From Pelagibius sp. Alg239-R121 (GTDB lineage: Bacteria; Pseudomonadota; Alphaproteobacteria; Kiloniellales; Kiloniellaceae), in contig NZ_CAMZOF010000008.1 of NCBI RefSeq assembly GCF_947331435.1, positions 124,001 through 188,000 on the forward strand: DNA of 64,000 nt. Direction: 5' to 3'. Shown piece by piece: positions 17,961 to 27,057 of the stretch. Positions within the stretch are counted from its first letter, which is position 1, and the number at the start of each line of letters is the position of its first letter. The notes beneath the pieces were generated by a model. That model saw only the letters and a list, made by a program, of their open reading frames with translations. It made no database searches and was not told where the DNA came from. The position numbers and the translations under genes are program-made.

Positions 17961-19172
17961 GTGCGCAAGGATGTGAGACGCTATGCGGACGCCGCGGCGG
18001 TGGTCCGGGCGCTGGAGCCGAGCTACCCGATTTTCTGTCTGCGGCCCGACGTCATCCATGACGTCGCCCGGCGCTTTCTCGAGGGTTTCCCTGGTACGGT
18101 ACTCTACGCGCTGAAGTGCAATCCCCATCCGTTGATTCTGCGCTGCCTTTACGAAGCGGGTGTGCGGCATTTCGATACCGCGTCGCTGCCCGAGATCGCC
18201 CAGATCGCCGAGACCTATGAGGACGCCACTTGCTACTTCATGCACCCGGTCAAGGGCCGCTCGGTAATTAAGACCGCGCGGCGGGTCTACGGCATCCGGC
18301 ACTACGTGGTCGATCATCCGGACGAGTTGGAGAAGATCCTGCAGGAAACCGCGCTGGCCGACGGTGATCCCGGTGAACTGGTGATCGTCGTGCGGATCAT
18401 CACGCCACCGGCGGAGGGAACGGCGCTGCATCTTTCCTCAAAATTTGGTGCCAACCCCATCGAGGCGGCGGCGATCCTTCAGCAGGCCCAGGCACGCGGT
18501 TGCGCCACCGGGATCGCGTTTCATGTGGGTTCGCAGTGCTGCTATCCGGAGGCCTTCACGACCGCGCTGAAGATCGTCGGCGAGGTGGTCGAGATGGCGG
18601 GTGTGAAGCTGAGCTGCCTGGATGTCGGCGGCGGCTTTCCGGTCAGCTACGCCAATGTCGAAGCGCCGCCGCTGGAAGACTTCTTTGAGACCATCCGCCA
18701 GGGCGTGGCGGCGCTGAACCTGGGACCCGACGTCGAGATCCTCTGCGAGCCGGGCCGGGCGCTGGTGGCCGAAGGCTGTTCTCTGCTGACCCAGGTGCAC
18801 CTTAGGAAAGAGTCGCAGCTTTATATCAATGACGGTATCTATGGCAGCCTGTCAGAGCTGGGCATGATTGGTATAGAGCCTCCGGCGCGCCTGATCCGCT
18901 TCGACGGCGAAGTGTCGGAAACGCAGGAGAGTTTTACCATCAACGGACCGACCTGCGATTCCATCGACGTGCTGCCGTGCCAGTTTTCGCTGCCCGACGA
19001 CGTGCGCGAAGGCGATTGGATCGAGATCGACCGCATGGGCGCCTATAGCTCCTCTGCGGCTTCGCACTTCAACGGTTTCTACGCCGAGACCTTCATTCAG
19101 GTTGGCGATGCGCCTCCGGAACTGGAAGTAACGTTCGAACCGCCTGAAACTGTAATCGAGGAGACTCTATGA
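17961..19172 (+). CDS. Ornithine/lysine/diaminopimelate-type PLP decarboxylase (fold III), probably ornithine decarboxylase
   Basis: 403 residues from a GTG start preceded by GAAGG. Alanine-racemase-fold decarboxylase: PLP lysine K52 (YALKCNP), HVGSQ at 188-192, the glycine loop DVGGGF at 221-226, EPGRA at 263-267 and the substrate-side cysteine C332 in GPTCDSID. This arrangement fits eukaryote-like and bacterial ornithine or lysine decarboxylases better than LysA. It would form putrescine or cadaverine. The 244-base leader upstream holds two copies of CGGAACG (about 17900-17925) but no structure I can name. The next gene overlaps by four bases. Confidence 0.85.
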   Translation: MRKDVRRYADAAAVVRALEPSYPIFCLRPDVIHDVARRFLEGFPGTVLYALKCNPHPLILRCLYEAGVRHFDTASLPEIAQIAETYEDATCYFMHPVKGRSVIKTARRVYGIRHYVVDHPDELEKILQETALADGDPGELVIVVRIITPPAEGTALHLSSKFGANPIEAAAILQQAQARGCATGIAFHVGSQCCYPEAFTTALKIVGEVVEMAGVKLSCLDVGGGFPVSYANVEAPPLEDFFETIRQGVAALNLGPDVEILCEPGRALVAEGCSLLTQVHLRKESQLYINDGIYGSLSELGMIGIEPPARLIRFDGEVSETQESFTINGPTCDSIDVLPCQFSLPDDVREGDWIEIDRMGAYSSSAASHFNGFYAETFIQVGDAPPELEVTFEPPETVIEETL

Positions 19173-20056
19173 CGCCCGCCCTGCACAGATACTTCGGTCT
19201 TTCGGCCACGGGTTTTCACAAAGTCGTCTACCGCGAATGGCTGCCGGAGGGCCGGACCTACGACAACGGACGGACGGTGATCTGCGTGCACGGGTTGACC
19301 CGCAACGGCCGGGATTTCGATACCCTGGCGGCGGATCTGGCTGGCCAGGGCTACCGGGTGATCTGTCCCGATGTGGTCGGGCGCGGCGACAGCGACCGGC
19401 TGGCCGATCCCAAAGGTTATGCCTACCCGCAGTATCTTGGCGATATGGCGGCACTGATAGCGCGGCTGGATGTGGAGCAGGTCGACTGGGTCGGCACCTC
19501 CATGGGAGCGTTGATCGGCATGATGCTGGCCGCCCAACCACAGAGCCCGATCCGAAGTCTGGTGCTGAACGACGCCGGACCGCTGATCCCCAAGGCCTCG
19601 CTGGAACGCATCGCCACCTACGTCGGCGTCCAGCCGGTTTTTGCGGACTTTGCCGCCGCCGAAAGCTTCGCCCGGACCACTTACGCCGGTTTCGGCCCGT
19701 TGAGTGATGACAACTGGCGCAAGCTGACCGAGGTCACCGTGACGGAGACGGACAAGGATGACGGCAGCCTCGGCCTGAACTACGACCCAGGTATCGCCGA
19801 GGCCTTCAAGCAGGTGGAGCTGAATGACGTCATCCTCTGGCCCTTCTGGGATGCCATCACCTGTCCCACGCTGGTGCTGCGCGGCGAAAACTCCGACCTG
19901 CTGCTGGAGGAAACCGCGCAGGAGATGACCGAACGCGGCCCCAAGGCGGACCTGGCGGTCATCCCCGATTGTGCCCATGCTCCGGCGTTGATGGACGCGG
20001 CGCAGACGGGCATTGTTCGCGACTGGCTCGATAATCACGCGCCGGAAGACGAGTAA
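19169..20056 (+). CDS. Alpha/beta hydrolase, coupled to the decarboxylase gene
   Basis: 295 residues, ATG overlapping the decarboxylase stop (ATGA), so translation is coupled. The oxyanion segment VHGLTRNGRDF (40-50) and the nucleophile elbow GTSMG with S111 are clear; the catalytic acid and histidine would be near DLLLEE and CAHAP. Alpha/beta fold esterase or amidase of unknown substrate. Coupling to an amine-forming decarboxylase suggests a linked step in amine or amide metabolism, but nothing in the sequence defines it. Confidence 0.8.
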   Translation: MTPALHRYFGLSATGFHKVVYREWLPEGRTYDNGRTVICVHGLTRNGRDFDTLAADLAGQGYRVICPDVVGRGDSDRLADPKGYAYPQYLGDMAALIARLDVEQVDWVGTSMGALIGMMLAAQPQSPIRSLVLNDAGPLIPKASLERIATYVGVQPVFADFAAAESFARTTYAGFGPLSDDNWRKLTEVTVTETDKDDGSLGLNYDPGIAEAFKQVELNDVILWPFWDAITCPTLVLRGENSDLLLEETAQEMTERGPKADLAVIPDCAHAPALMDAAQTGIVRDWLDNHAPEDE

Positions 20057-20076
20057 CGACACGGAGGCGGGAGCGC

Positions 20077-21123
20077 TTGGATCTCCAGGTAAAGAAGCAG
20101 GTTTTCGATCTGCAGAGCTGGCAGCCGCCGGCACCTTTCCGTGAGCGCTTTCCCTGGATCGGCGGCGACCTGCAGACCCTGCGCAACTACATCCTCCGGC
20201 ACAGCGCCGACCTCTCGCCCTGGCCGTCGAGACGGCTGGAGATCGAGATGGGCGACGGTAGCGGTGACCGCCTGATCGCCGAACTCCACGCGAACGCGTT
20301 GCATGAAGGAGGGGAGGGCGCAGACCAGCGCCCCCTGGCGCTCCTGATCCATGGCCTGACCGGCTGCGCCGACAGCGCCTACATCCGCAACACGGCGCGG
20401 GTGCTGCTTGAGGCGGGCTTCGCGGTGGTGCGCATGAATCTGCGCGGAGCGGGCCCTGGTGCCGCGGCGAGCCGCTTCCATTACCACGCCGGACGCAGCG
20501 AAGATCTGCGCGATTTTCTTGTTGGTTTGAGTAAGCAGGAACCGGCCTTATGCGCTCGGGGTTTGGTGCTCACCGGTTATTCCCTCGGTGCCAACATGAT
20601 GCTGAAGTTCCTGGCTGAATACGGCGGCGACTTTCCGCTGCAGGCCGCGGTCTCGGTCTCCGCGCCGCTGGATTTGAAGGCGACGCAAGTCCGAATGATG
20701 GCCCCGCGCAATCGGCTCTATCAGAATTACCTGCTAAAACGCATGAAGGCGGAGACTTCAGTGGAAGTGTTGGAGCAGATAGGGATGACGCGGGAGGCTT
20801 TGCAGGCGCTTGAAAACATCTACCAGTACGACGATCGGATCGTTGCGCCTGCAAATGGGTTTGAGGGCGCGGAAGATTACTACCGCCGCTGTTCGTCGGG
20901 GCCGTTCTTGGAGGCGATTGGTGTTCCGACTCTGTTGATCCACGCCAAGAACGATCCCTGGATCCCCGGGAAGACCTATGCACCAGCTCTAGAAACGCAG
21001 AGCTCACGGGTTCGGACGCTGCTGCTGGAGAAGGGCGGGCATGTAGGGTTTCATGGCCGCGAAGATGGCGCGGCTTGGCATGATATCTGTGTAAGGATGA
21101 TATTCTTGCAGGCTGTTCTCTGA
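20077..21123 (+). CDS. YheT-family alpha/beta hydrolase
   Basis: 348 residues starting at TTG 20077 behind a GGAGGCGGGAG ribosome site. It matches the YheT/EMB8-like branch: LLIHGLTG near residue 89, MNLRGAG near 128, and the nucleophile elbow GYSLGANM near 168. The family is widespread but poorly characterised, with esterase or lipase activity predicted. It follows the previous hydrolase by 20 bases and closes the three-gene unit headed by the decarboxylase. Confidence 0.82.
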   Translation: MDLQVKKQVFDLQSWQPPAPFRERFPWIGGDLQTLRNYILRHSADLSPWPSRRLEIEMGDGSGDRLIAELHANALHEGGEGADQRPLALLIHGLTGCADSAYIRNTARVLLEAGFAVVRMNLRGAGPGAAASRFHYHAGRSEDLRDFLVGLSKQEPALCARGLVLTGYSLGANMMLKFLAEYGGDFPLQAAVSVSAPLDLKATQVRMMAPRNRLYQNYLLKRMKAETSVEVLEQIGMTREALQALENIYQYDDRIVAPANGFEGAEDYYRRCSSGPFLEAIGVPTLLIHAKNDPWIPGKTYAPALETQSSRVRTLLLEKGGHVGFHGREDGAAWHDICVRMIFLQAVL

Positions 21124-21920
21124 CGTCTGAGCCTCGCACTTGATACCCACCCAAAAACGGTTCTCGATGGGGCACAGCTCTGCTGGTCACCAGACTTAGT
21201 TCTTACGGTGTATCACTTCTGCAAAGTCTGAGGAGGGCAGCGCTTCCGACCGCTGTGTTTTTGGTTCCCCTCATAGTTTTCAGTGCCTGCCAATTCGATC
21301 TGATCAAACTGTCCTATGTCCAACAATACGGCTCTTCATGAAGACTAGGATGATGAATTGACGGCCAAGTACACCGAGGAAAACGGAGCAATATTCTGTA
21401 TGTTTGTTCTTGGTCTGGATAATCAGAAAGGCGATTACCGTTACCGGATTGTGGAACTCGGTGACGTAAAAATGTTTGAGAGGGTAGGTGCTTTCACAGA
21501 CTATCTGGCGTGCCCTGGCCGAAGAACCAGGGATGCACGCTTGGCAACTACCAGAGATGTATACAAACGATTTTTGTGGAAGTGACTGCACACGAATTTG
21601 TTGAATAAACTGCGCAGTGAGGCGCGATGCTGAAGCTCGAAGGTGGTGTTGAGACATACAGTGTTTGGCACACTGCGGACTTGTAGCGTATAGCCGCATA
21701 CCGGCTGACAAGTCATTGAAAGCACTGCCTAGCGTGCTGAATACGCAAGAATTAATTGACAAGTATATATCGTTAGGAGTGCAAATTAACCAGGCAAGAC
21801 CTGACTACACTGGGCTATTACCTAACAACTAGTGATGATCTCAAACAATTCGTAACCACTCTATCACATAGTTGTGATCGTTAACTTCATCTGTGTGTAA
21901 CTGACCCTGGGGCAGTGGCT
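21124..21920. other. Long gap, compositionally different, no confident gene
   Basis: About 790 bases separate YheT from the chemoreceptor. The DNA is visibly richer in A and T than its surroundings and codon-like periodicity fades. Opposite-strand frames overlap each other here (a 152-codon minus frame and a 75-codon plus frame), neither with recognisable similarity. The chemoreceptor promoter must lie in its 3' part. The stretch could be a remnant of transferred DNA. Confidence 0.5.
21358..21585 (+). CDS. Possible small hypothetical protein
   Basis: A 75-codon frame from TTG at 21358, with AGGA seven bases upstream. The first 50 residues look like ordinary soluble protein (mixed charged and hydrophobic, KYTEENGAIF..., ending RRTRDARLATTRD...). 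I recognise no family. The minus strand is also open across it, so it may be chance. Confidence 0.25.
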   Translation: MTAKYTEENGAIFCMFVLGLDNQKGDYRYRIVELGDVKMFERVGAFTDYLACPGRRTRDARLATTRDVYKRFLWK

Positions 21921-24092
21921 ATGAATTGGTCGTCGATTAAAACGAAGCCGAAAGTTCTCTTTGGAATTTCGATACCTCTGATCTTAATGCTGGTTGTAGG
22001 TGCAATCGCGATCACCAGCATCGGCAAAATCACGACGACCGCAGGTTGGGTGAACCATACTTATAATGTTCTGGGCAAGGCCGACGAAATTGTTGCCTCC
22101 GCGGTTGATATGGAAACCGGCATGCGCGGTTTCCTGTTGGCGGGCCAGGATGAATTCCTCGACCCTTACAACAGTGGCGAGCAAGCGACCTACGAAGGCA
22201 TCAGGTCGTTGCAGGAAACCGTGAGCGACAACCCCGGGCAGGTTGCCCGACTGGGCGAAGTCGAAGAAATTCTTCGCGAATGGCAGGCCGAAGTCACTGA
22301 GCCGGCCATCCAGTTGCGCCGAGATATCGGCGACGCTGAGACCATGAACGATATGGCCGCCCTCGTCGGTCAGGCAAAGGGCAAAGCGTTTTTTGACAAG
22401 TTTCGGAGCCAGATTGCCACCTTCATCGAGCGTGAGCGTGTGCTGTTGGACCAGCGCGAAAGCGACTTCGCTGAGTTGGTGAAAGCATCAAGTGTCGAGA
22501 GCGGGGTTGCCGAGCAGACTATCGGCTGGGTGACACACACCTATAGAGTCATCGCCCAAGCTAACGACATTATTGCGGCTGCCGTCGATATGGAAACCGG
22601 CATGCGTGGCTACCTTCTGGCAGGCAAGGAAGAATTCCTCGCGCCTTATGAAGGGGGGGCGGCCAGATTTTTCGATCTGACCGCATCGCTGAGCGAAACT
22701 GTCAGCGACAATCCGGCGCAGGTCGAGCTGTTGGCAGAAGTGAACGAAACCATCAAGGCCTGGCAGACCGAAGTGACAGAGCCGATGATCGCACTGCGCC
22801 GCAAGATCGGAAGCGCCATGACCATGGACGATATGGCCGATCTGATCGGTGAAGCTCGCGGTAAAGTCTATTTCGATAAGTTTCGCGCTCTCATGACGGA
22901 TTTTTCAGCAGAAGAAGAAGGCCTGATGGAGATTCGCAAGCAGCAGAATATTGAGACCGAGAATATGACCAATGTCCTCATCATCTCAGGGATAGTCATT
23001 GCTCTGGTTCTAGGTGGGGGTTTTGGCTGGGTCACCGGTAACGGCATTGCGGGGCCGATTGGTCGGATGACTGCGGCTATGGGCCGCTTGGCGGAGGGCG
23101 ATAAGTCAACGGAAATTCCGGGTACCGAACGCGGCGATGAAGTGGGCGAGATGGCGGCCGCCGTGCAGGTCTTCAAAGACAATATGATCAAGGCCGACAG
23201 CTTGGCTGCGGAGCAGGAAGCCGAGCGGGCCGCCCGTGAACAGCGCGCACAGCGCATCGAACAACTGACCTCCGATTTCGACCAGCAGGTCGGAGATGTG
23301 ATCAACAACGTTGTTTCCGCCACCGAGCAGATGGGCGCGACGGCGCAGTCCATGACGGTGATGGCACAAAATGCCAGCGAGAGCTCCGGTTCGGTTGCCG
23401 CTGCTTCCCAACAGGCCAGCAGCAATGTTCAGACCGTGGCTGCGGCGTCGGAAGAGCTTTCTGCTTCCATCACCGAGATCTCGAGTCAGGTCGCCACCTC
23501 GTCAAGCACGGCGGGTGCGGCAGTCAATGCAGCCGAGCAAGCGACCCAGAAAGTCCAAAGCCTGGTCCAGGCATCGCAGAAAGTCGGCGAGGTGATCAAT
23601 CTGATCAACGACATCGCCGAACAGACGAACCTGTTGGCTTTGAACGCAACGATCGAAGCAGCCCGTGCCGGTGAGGCCGGTAAGGGTTTTGCCGTCGTCG
23701 CTTCTGAGGTCAAAAACCTCGCTTCCCAAACCAGCAAGGCCACGGACGAAATCGCAGAGCAGGTCTCTGGAATTCAAGGCGCAACCGGCGAGGCGGTCGG
23801 GGCGATCGAAGAGATCACGAAATCCATCGGCCAGGTCAACGAGGTTGCCAGCGCTATAGCCGCTGCGGTGGAAGAGCAGGGTGCCGCCACGGGAGAGATC
23901 AGTCGGAATGCCCAAGAAGCTGCGAGCGGTACCGAACAAGTTGACAGCAACATCGCGGACGTGAGCAAGGCCAGTGTCGAAACAGGTAATGCTGCCGGCG
24001 AAGTCTTGGATGCTTCAAAGGGACTCTCACAGCAGACCGAACTGCTGCGCAACGAAGTGGACAAGTTCCTGACAGCGGTCAAAGCGGCATGA
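21921..24092 (+). CDS. Methyl-accepting chemotaxis protein with tandem duplicated CHASE3-like sensor
   Basis: From ATG 21921 (GGGG eight bases upstream; GTG at 21915 is the alternative) the product has 723 residues. Membrane helix 1 spans about 12-34. Two copies of the same four-helix periplasmic sensor follow: [10 protein letters not shown] occurs at 61-70 and again at 221-230, and FFDKFR/YFDKFR at 157 and 317, so the units are exactly 160 residues apart without gaps. Membrane helix 2 is about 351-373, then HAMP (about 374-425) and a long signalling coiled coil whose hairpin tip is near 570-600 ([20 protein letters not shown]). No C-terminal CheR-tethering pentapeptide is present. It should pass an unknown periplasmic stimulus to CheA/CheW; no chemotaxis kinase genes are in the window. 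Confidence 0.92.
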   Translation: MNWSSIKTKPKVLFGISIPLILMLVVGAIAITSIGKITTTAGWVNHTYNVLGKADEIVASAVDMETGMRGFLLAGQDEFLDPYNSGEQATYEGIRSLQETVSDNPGQVARLGEVEEILREWQAEVTEPAIQLRRDIGDAETMNDMAALVGQAKGKAFFDKFRSQIATFIERERVLLDQRESDFAELVKASSVESGVAEQTIGWVTHTYRVIAQANDIIAAAVDMETGMRGYLLAGKEEFLAPYEGGAARFFDLTASLSETVSDNPAQVELLAEVNETIKAWQTEVTEPMIALRRKIGSAMTMDDMADLIGEARGKVYFDKFRALMTDFSAEEEGLMEIRKQQNIETENMTNVLIISGIVIALVLGGGFGWVTGNGIAGPIGRMTAAMGRLAEGDKSTEIPGTERGDEVGEMAAAVQVFKDNMIKADSLAAEQEAERAAREQRAQRIEQLTSDFDQQVGDVINNVVSATEQMGATAQSMTVMAQNASESSGSVAAASQQASSNVQTVAAASEELSASITEISSQVATSSSTAGAAVNAAEQATQKVQSLVQASQKVGEVINLINDIAEQTNLLALNATIEAARAGEAGKGFAVVASEVKNLASQTSKATDEIAEQVSGIQGATGEAVGAIEEITKSIGQVNEVASAIAAAVEEQGAATGEISRNAQEAASGTEQVDSNIADVSKASVETGNAAGEVLDASKGLSQQTELLRNEVDKFLTAVKAA

Positions 24093-24176
24093 CCTTTGCC
24101 CACCAAGCCTCTTAAAAAGACCGAGGTTGAGAAGGTCGCGTAGAGTATTCAAACAATAAATGTGCCCCAAAGTGAC

Positions 24177-24713
24177 TTACGAGGTCGCACGCCATGCTTC
24201 CAGTTTTTCTCTGAAATTCTCTGGAGACATACCATCGGGGAGTGCCTCGTTTGGCAGGGGGTAGACGAACAGTCCTGAGCGCAGGCCCGTACCTGTTTTC
24301 AAATCAAGAATTTCTTCAACGGCCTGCCAATTGACATGACTGTTTATGAGAGGAGACTCAAAACGGCAACCCTCCGGCCCGAGTTGAACAGAAATTGGAC
24401 CCTGCAGTTTTTGTCCCTGCTCTAGGGCTGAATACATCCTTTTATGCGTCATCCAAATAACACAAACCCGCACAATCATCATTACGAGAACGCCTGCAGA
24501 AAATGCGCCGATCAGTGATGTTGTTTCAACCTCTTGCAAGGCATCCAATCGCAATACCCAAATCATCAAGAACACAAGCGCAAGCCAAGCTGCAAACTTC
24601 CATATCCAGTGTCCCGGTCTTTCATTGCGCCCTAGTTTACCGATAGCCTTTGCCAAACTCCTACAGCGGGCCGGTTCGATACGGGTATAGGTGAAGACAA
24701 TTGATTGGGTCAT
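24177..24713 (-). CDS. Membrane protein with YcxB-like C-terminal domain
   Basis: 178 residues: a basic N-terminus, two membrane helices (about 39-57 and 66-87), then a cytoplasmic domain of beta character with SHVNWQAVEEILDLKTG and YPLPNEALPDGM, the pattern of the YcxB-like family. Function is unknown in the family. It stands alone, converging on the chemoreceptor gene. Confidence 0.6.
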   Translation of the reverse strand: MTQSIVFTYTRIEPARCRSLAKAIGKLGRNERPGHWIWKFAAWLALVFLMIWVLRLDALQEVETTSLIGAFSAGVLVMMIVRVCVIWMTHKRMYSALEQGQKLQGPISVQLGPEGCRFESPLINSHVNWQAVEEILDLKTGTGLRSGLFVYPLPNEALPDGMSPENFREKLEAWRATS

Positions 24714-24856
24714 ATTCTAGAGCCGTTGATCGACGCTGTTGGGTTAGCTGAATGCACTTCAACTAAAACTAACTGCATAGGATTTGATGCACAAACCTCA
24801 AGGTGCATTGGACGGGGGCATATCTGTGAGTAGATACTTAACGAAAAGGTGTTGAC

Positions 24857-25141
24857 CTATCGATCCTCCAGGGCATGCCAGACCCGCACGACAAAAACTT
24901 GGTCCTCGAAATTCCGGTAACGAATAACGTAGCCTCGCGCGCCGAAGCGCACGGGCAGTTCGCGGAAATCCGTATCCAAATCCCAAGGTCGGCCCAGGTC
25001 GGGGAGAGCCGCGAGGCTTTCGGCCGCCGCGACCAGGGTCTTGATGGCACGAACAGCTGCTTGCGGGCTGTGGGGATCGATGAAGGCGTGAAGGCGCTTG
25101 AGGCCGTCCAGCGCCTCCGGGAGCCATCTGATCTCAGCCAT
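24857..25141 (-). CDS. RelE/ParE-family toxin
   Basis: 94 residues of RelE/ParE fold: an N-terminal helix with WLPEALDGLKRLHAFI, a central VRAIKTLVAAAESLAALPDLGRPW region and the C-terminal strand pattern RELPVRFGARGYVIRYR, where the basic residues form the usual active face. Its ATG shares one base with the antitoxin stop (TGATG), so it is translated by coupling. ParE-like members poison gyrase and RelE-like members cut mRNA; the sequence does not decide which. Confidence 0.85.
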   Translation of the reverse strand: MAEIRWLPEALDGLKRLHAFIDPHSPQAAVRAIKTLVAAAESLAALPDLGRPWDLDTDFRELPVRFGARGYVIRYRNFEDQVFVVRVWHALEDR

Positions 25142-25437
25142 CAGGCGGAGTCATTACCTGCTTCGTCACTCTCCGCACTGCTAGGCAAGGTATCGCCAAG
25201 TCCGTCCGCCCAAGCTTTTACACCGGCGTGATCGAGCGTTTCCCCGGTCAGTTCGAATTTCTCCCAGCGGGATTTGATCAGCTGGCGCTCTTCTTCTAGC
25301 GCTTCCTCGGCATCCAGAAAGCGTTCAATCGCCGCTTTCATCAGGTAATGGGGAGATCTGTCCCGAGTTTTGCCCAGGGCTTCAAGACGGTCTTGAGTTT
25401 TTTCACTTAGGCGAACGCCCATGGTTGATTTTGTCAT
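25141..25437 (-). CDS. Ribbon-helix-helix (CopG/RHH) antitoxin
   Basis: The likely start is ATG 25437 (MTKSTMGVRLSEKTQDRLEAL), giving 98 residues; a longer frame from 25488 would run through the operator palindrome and is rejected. Residues about 5-45 form the RHH DNA-binding domain. The acidic middle (DAEEALEEERQL) and C-terminus are suited to binding and neutralising the toxin encoded directly downstream. It should repress its own promoter together with the toxin. Confidence 0.82.
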   Translation of the reverse strand: MTKSTMGVRLSEKTQDRLEALGKTRDRSPHYLMKAAIERFLDAEEALEEERQLIKSRWEKFELTGETLDHAGVKAWADGLGDTLPSSAESDEAGNDSA

Positions 25438-25469
25438 TTCCAACTCGGTTCGTGGTGAATATAGAATGA

Positions 25470-25490
25470 TTGTGCAACGTTGTTGCACAA
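25470..25490. promoter_or_regulatory. Operator palindrome of the toxin-antitoxin pair
   Basis: TTGTGCAAC (25470-25478) and GTTGCACAA (25482-25490) are perfect 9-bp arms around a 3-bp spacer, 33 bases upstream of the antitoxin ATG. Position and symmetry fit autoregulation by the RHH antitoxin. Confidence 0.75.
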
Positions 25491-25707
25491 TGTGTCAAAA
25501 GGAAGTGTCTTTGCCTTCATGCCGATGGGGCAATGGGCTGTCAGTCAAGGCCGGTGGATGAGATTTTTTCAAACTCCACATTGACCTCAACTTAGTCTTA
25601 GCCGAAGCAAAGCTTATCGAATACGTATTTTCCGATCTTCTCTGCTTTCGCTAGTGTCATCCTACGACGCGCGATGAACCAAAACGCCCTAACCAAAGGA
25701 TCCTGTT

Positions 25708-27000
25708 ATGCCGGTGGAAGAAGTGGATACGCTCGTCGTTGGCGCGGGCCAGGCCGGCATTGCCCTGAGCGAGCATCTTGGCAGGAACGGGGTGCCGCAT
25801 CTGGTTCTCGAGAAGAACCGGGTCGCGGAGGCCTGGCGGTCTGGGCGCTGGGACTCTCTGGTGGCCAATGGGCCGGCGTGGCACGACCGCTTTCCGAACC
25901 TGGAGTTCAATGGCGAAGACCCGGACGGCTTTCCGACAAAGGAGCGGGTGGCCGACTACCTCGTGGACTACGCGAAGATGGTCGGGGCGCCGATCCGGAC
26001 CGGCGTCGAGGTGCTCAAAGCGGCACGGTTGCCGGGGCGGGGGCTGTTTCAGGTCGAGACTTCCGAAGGGCTGATCGAGGCTCGGAATGTCGTCGCGGCG
26101 ACTGGGGCGTTTCAGCATCCGGTGATTCCGCCGATCCTTCCCGAAGATGTGGGCGTCACGCAGTTGCACTCGTTCCATTACCGCAATCCCGAACAGCTTC
26201 CCGCTGGCGCCGTCATGGTCGTCGGTGCGGGCTCGTCGGGTACGCAGATTGCGGACGAGCTCCGGCGGGCCGGGAGAACGGTCTATCTTTCGGTTGGTCC
26301 GCACGACCGCCCGCCGCGTACCTACCGCGGGCGCGATTTTGTCTGGTGGCTCGGGGTGCTGGGTCTGTGGGACCTGGAGGCGGTCGACCCGGGGACCGAA
26401 CATGTCACCATCGCGGTCAGCGGCGCTTACGGCGGTAAGACGATCGATTTCCGGCGTCTGGCGGGGGAGGGTCTGACGCTTGTCGGGATGACCCAAAGTT
26501 TCAAGGATGGCGTCCTGACCTTTGCCGGCGACCTGCAGGACAATATTACGAAGGGCGACCAAAGCTATCTGTCGATGCTCGATGCCGCCGATGCCTATGT
26601 CGCGCGGACCGGGATCGACCTGCCGGAGGAACCGGCTGCGCGCAGGGTCTATCCGGACTCGGAATGCTTGATCAACCCGGTCAGGGAGTTGGATCTGGCG
26701 GCGGCGGGCGTCACCTCGGTGATCTGGGCGACCGGGTTTCGCCAGGATTTCGACTGGCTGAAGGTCGATGCCTTTGACGATAAGGGGGCGCCCCGGCACC
26801 AGCGCGGCGTTTCCTCGGAACCCGGCGTTTATTTCCTGGGTCTGCCGTGGCAATCGCGCCGGGGCTCGACTTTCATCTGGGGCGTGTGGCACGACGCGAA
26901 GCACATCGCCGACCAGATCGCCATCCAACGCAGTTATCAGGAATATCGAGGGCCGGGCGAACGCGCGCACATGGAGCGGGCTGAGGCCGAAAGCGCGTAG
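25708..27000 (+). CDS. Flavin-dependent monooxygenase (FMO-like, FAD/NAD(P)H)
   Basis: 430 residues. The FAD Rossmann motif GAGQAG is at 12-17 and the NAD(P)H motif GAGSSG at 173-178. Between them, LHSFHYRN (153-160) sits where FMO-type enzymes have their FxGxxxH fingerprint but does not match it fully, and ATGAFQHP (131-138) precedes the second motif. AAAGGA precedes the ATG. Related proteins oxidise amines, sulfides or ketones; the substrate is unknown. High GC and near-continuous opposite-strand openness are a codon-bias effect, not a second gene. It converges on the TraB-like gene and has no cotranscribed partner. Confidence 0.85.
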   Translation: MPVEEVDTLVVGAGQAGIALSEHLGRNGVPHLVLEKNRVAEAWRSGRWDSLVANGPAWHDRFPNLEFNGEDPDGFPTKERVADYLVDYAKMVGAPIRTGVEVLKAARLPGRGLFQVETSEGLIEARNVVAATGAFQHPVIPPILPEDVGVTQLHSFHYRNPEQLPAGAVMVVGAGSSGTQIADELRRAGRTVYLSVGPHDRPPRTYRGRDFVWWLGVLGLWDLEAVDPGTEHVTIAVSGAYGGKTIDFRRLAGEGLTLVGMTQSFKDGVLTFAGDLQDNITKGDQSYLSMLDAADAYVARTGIDLPEEPAARRVYPDSECLINPVRELDLAAAGVTSVIWATGFRQDFDWLKVDAFDDKGAPRHQRGVSSEPGVYFLGLPWQSRRGSTFIWGVWHDAKHIADQIAIQRSYQEYRGPGERAHMERAEAESA

Positions 27001-27057
27001 CTGCTTTTCTGGCGTGCGGGATCTAAAGCTATGCTGCTTGTTGATCAGGTAAGCTTC

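Noticed and set aside
19097-20134. 345-codon minus-strand frame opposite the alpha/beta hydrolase
   Set aside because: No ribosome site or family match; the plus strand has clear hydrolase motifs and a coupled start.
21304-21762. 152-codon minus-strand frame
   Set aside because: Overlaps a better plus-strand frame; composition unlike a real protein; no ribosome site.
25657-26970. Long minus-strand open frame (437 codons) opposite the flavin monooxygenase
   Set aside because: Arg/Pro/Gln-rich translation without family similarity; produced by GC-rich codon bias of the real gene on the plus strand, which has both dinucleotide motifs.
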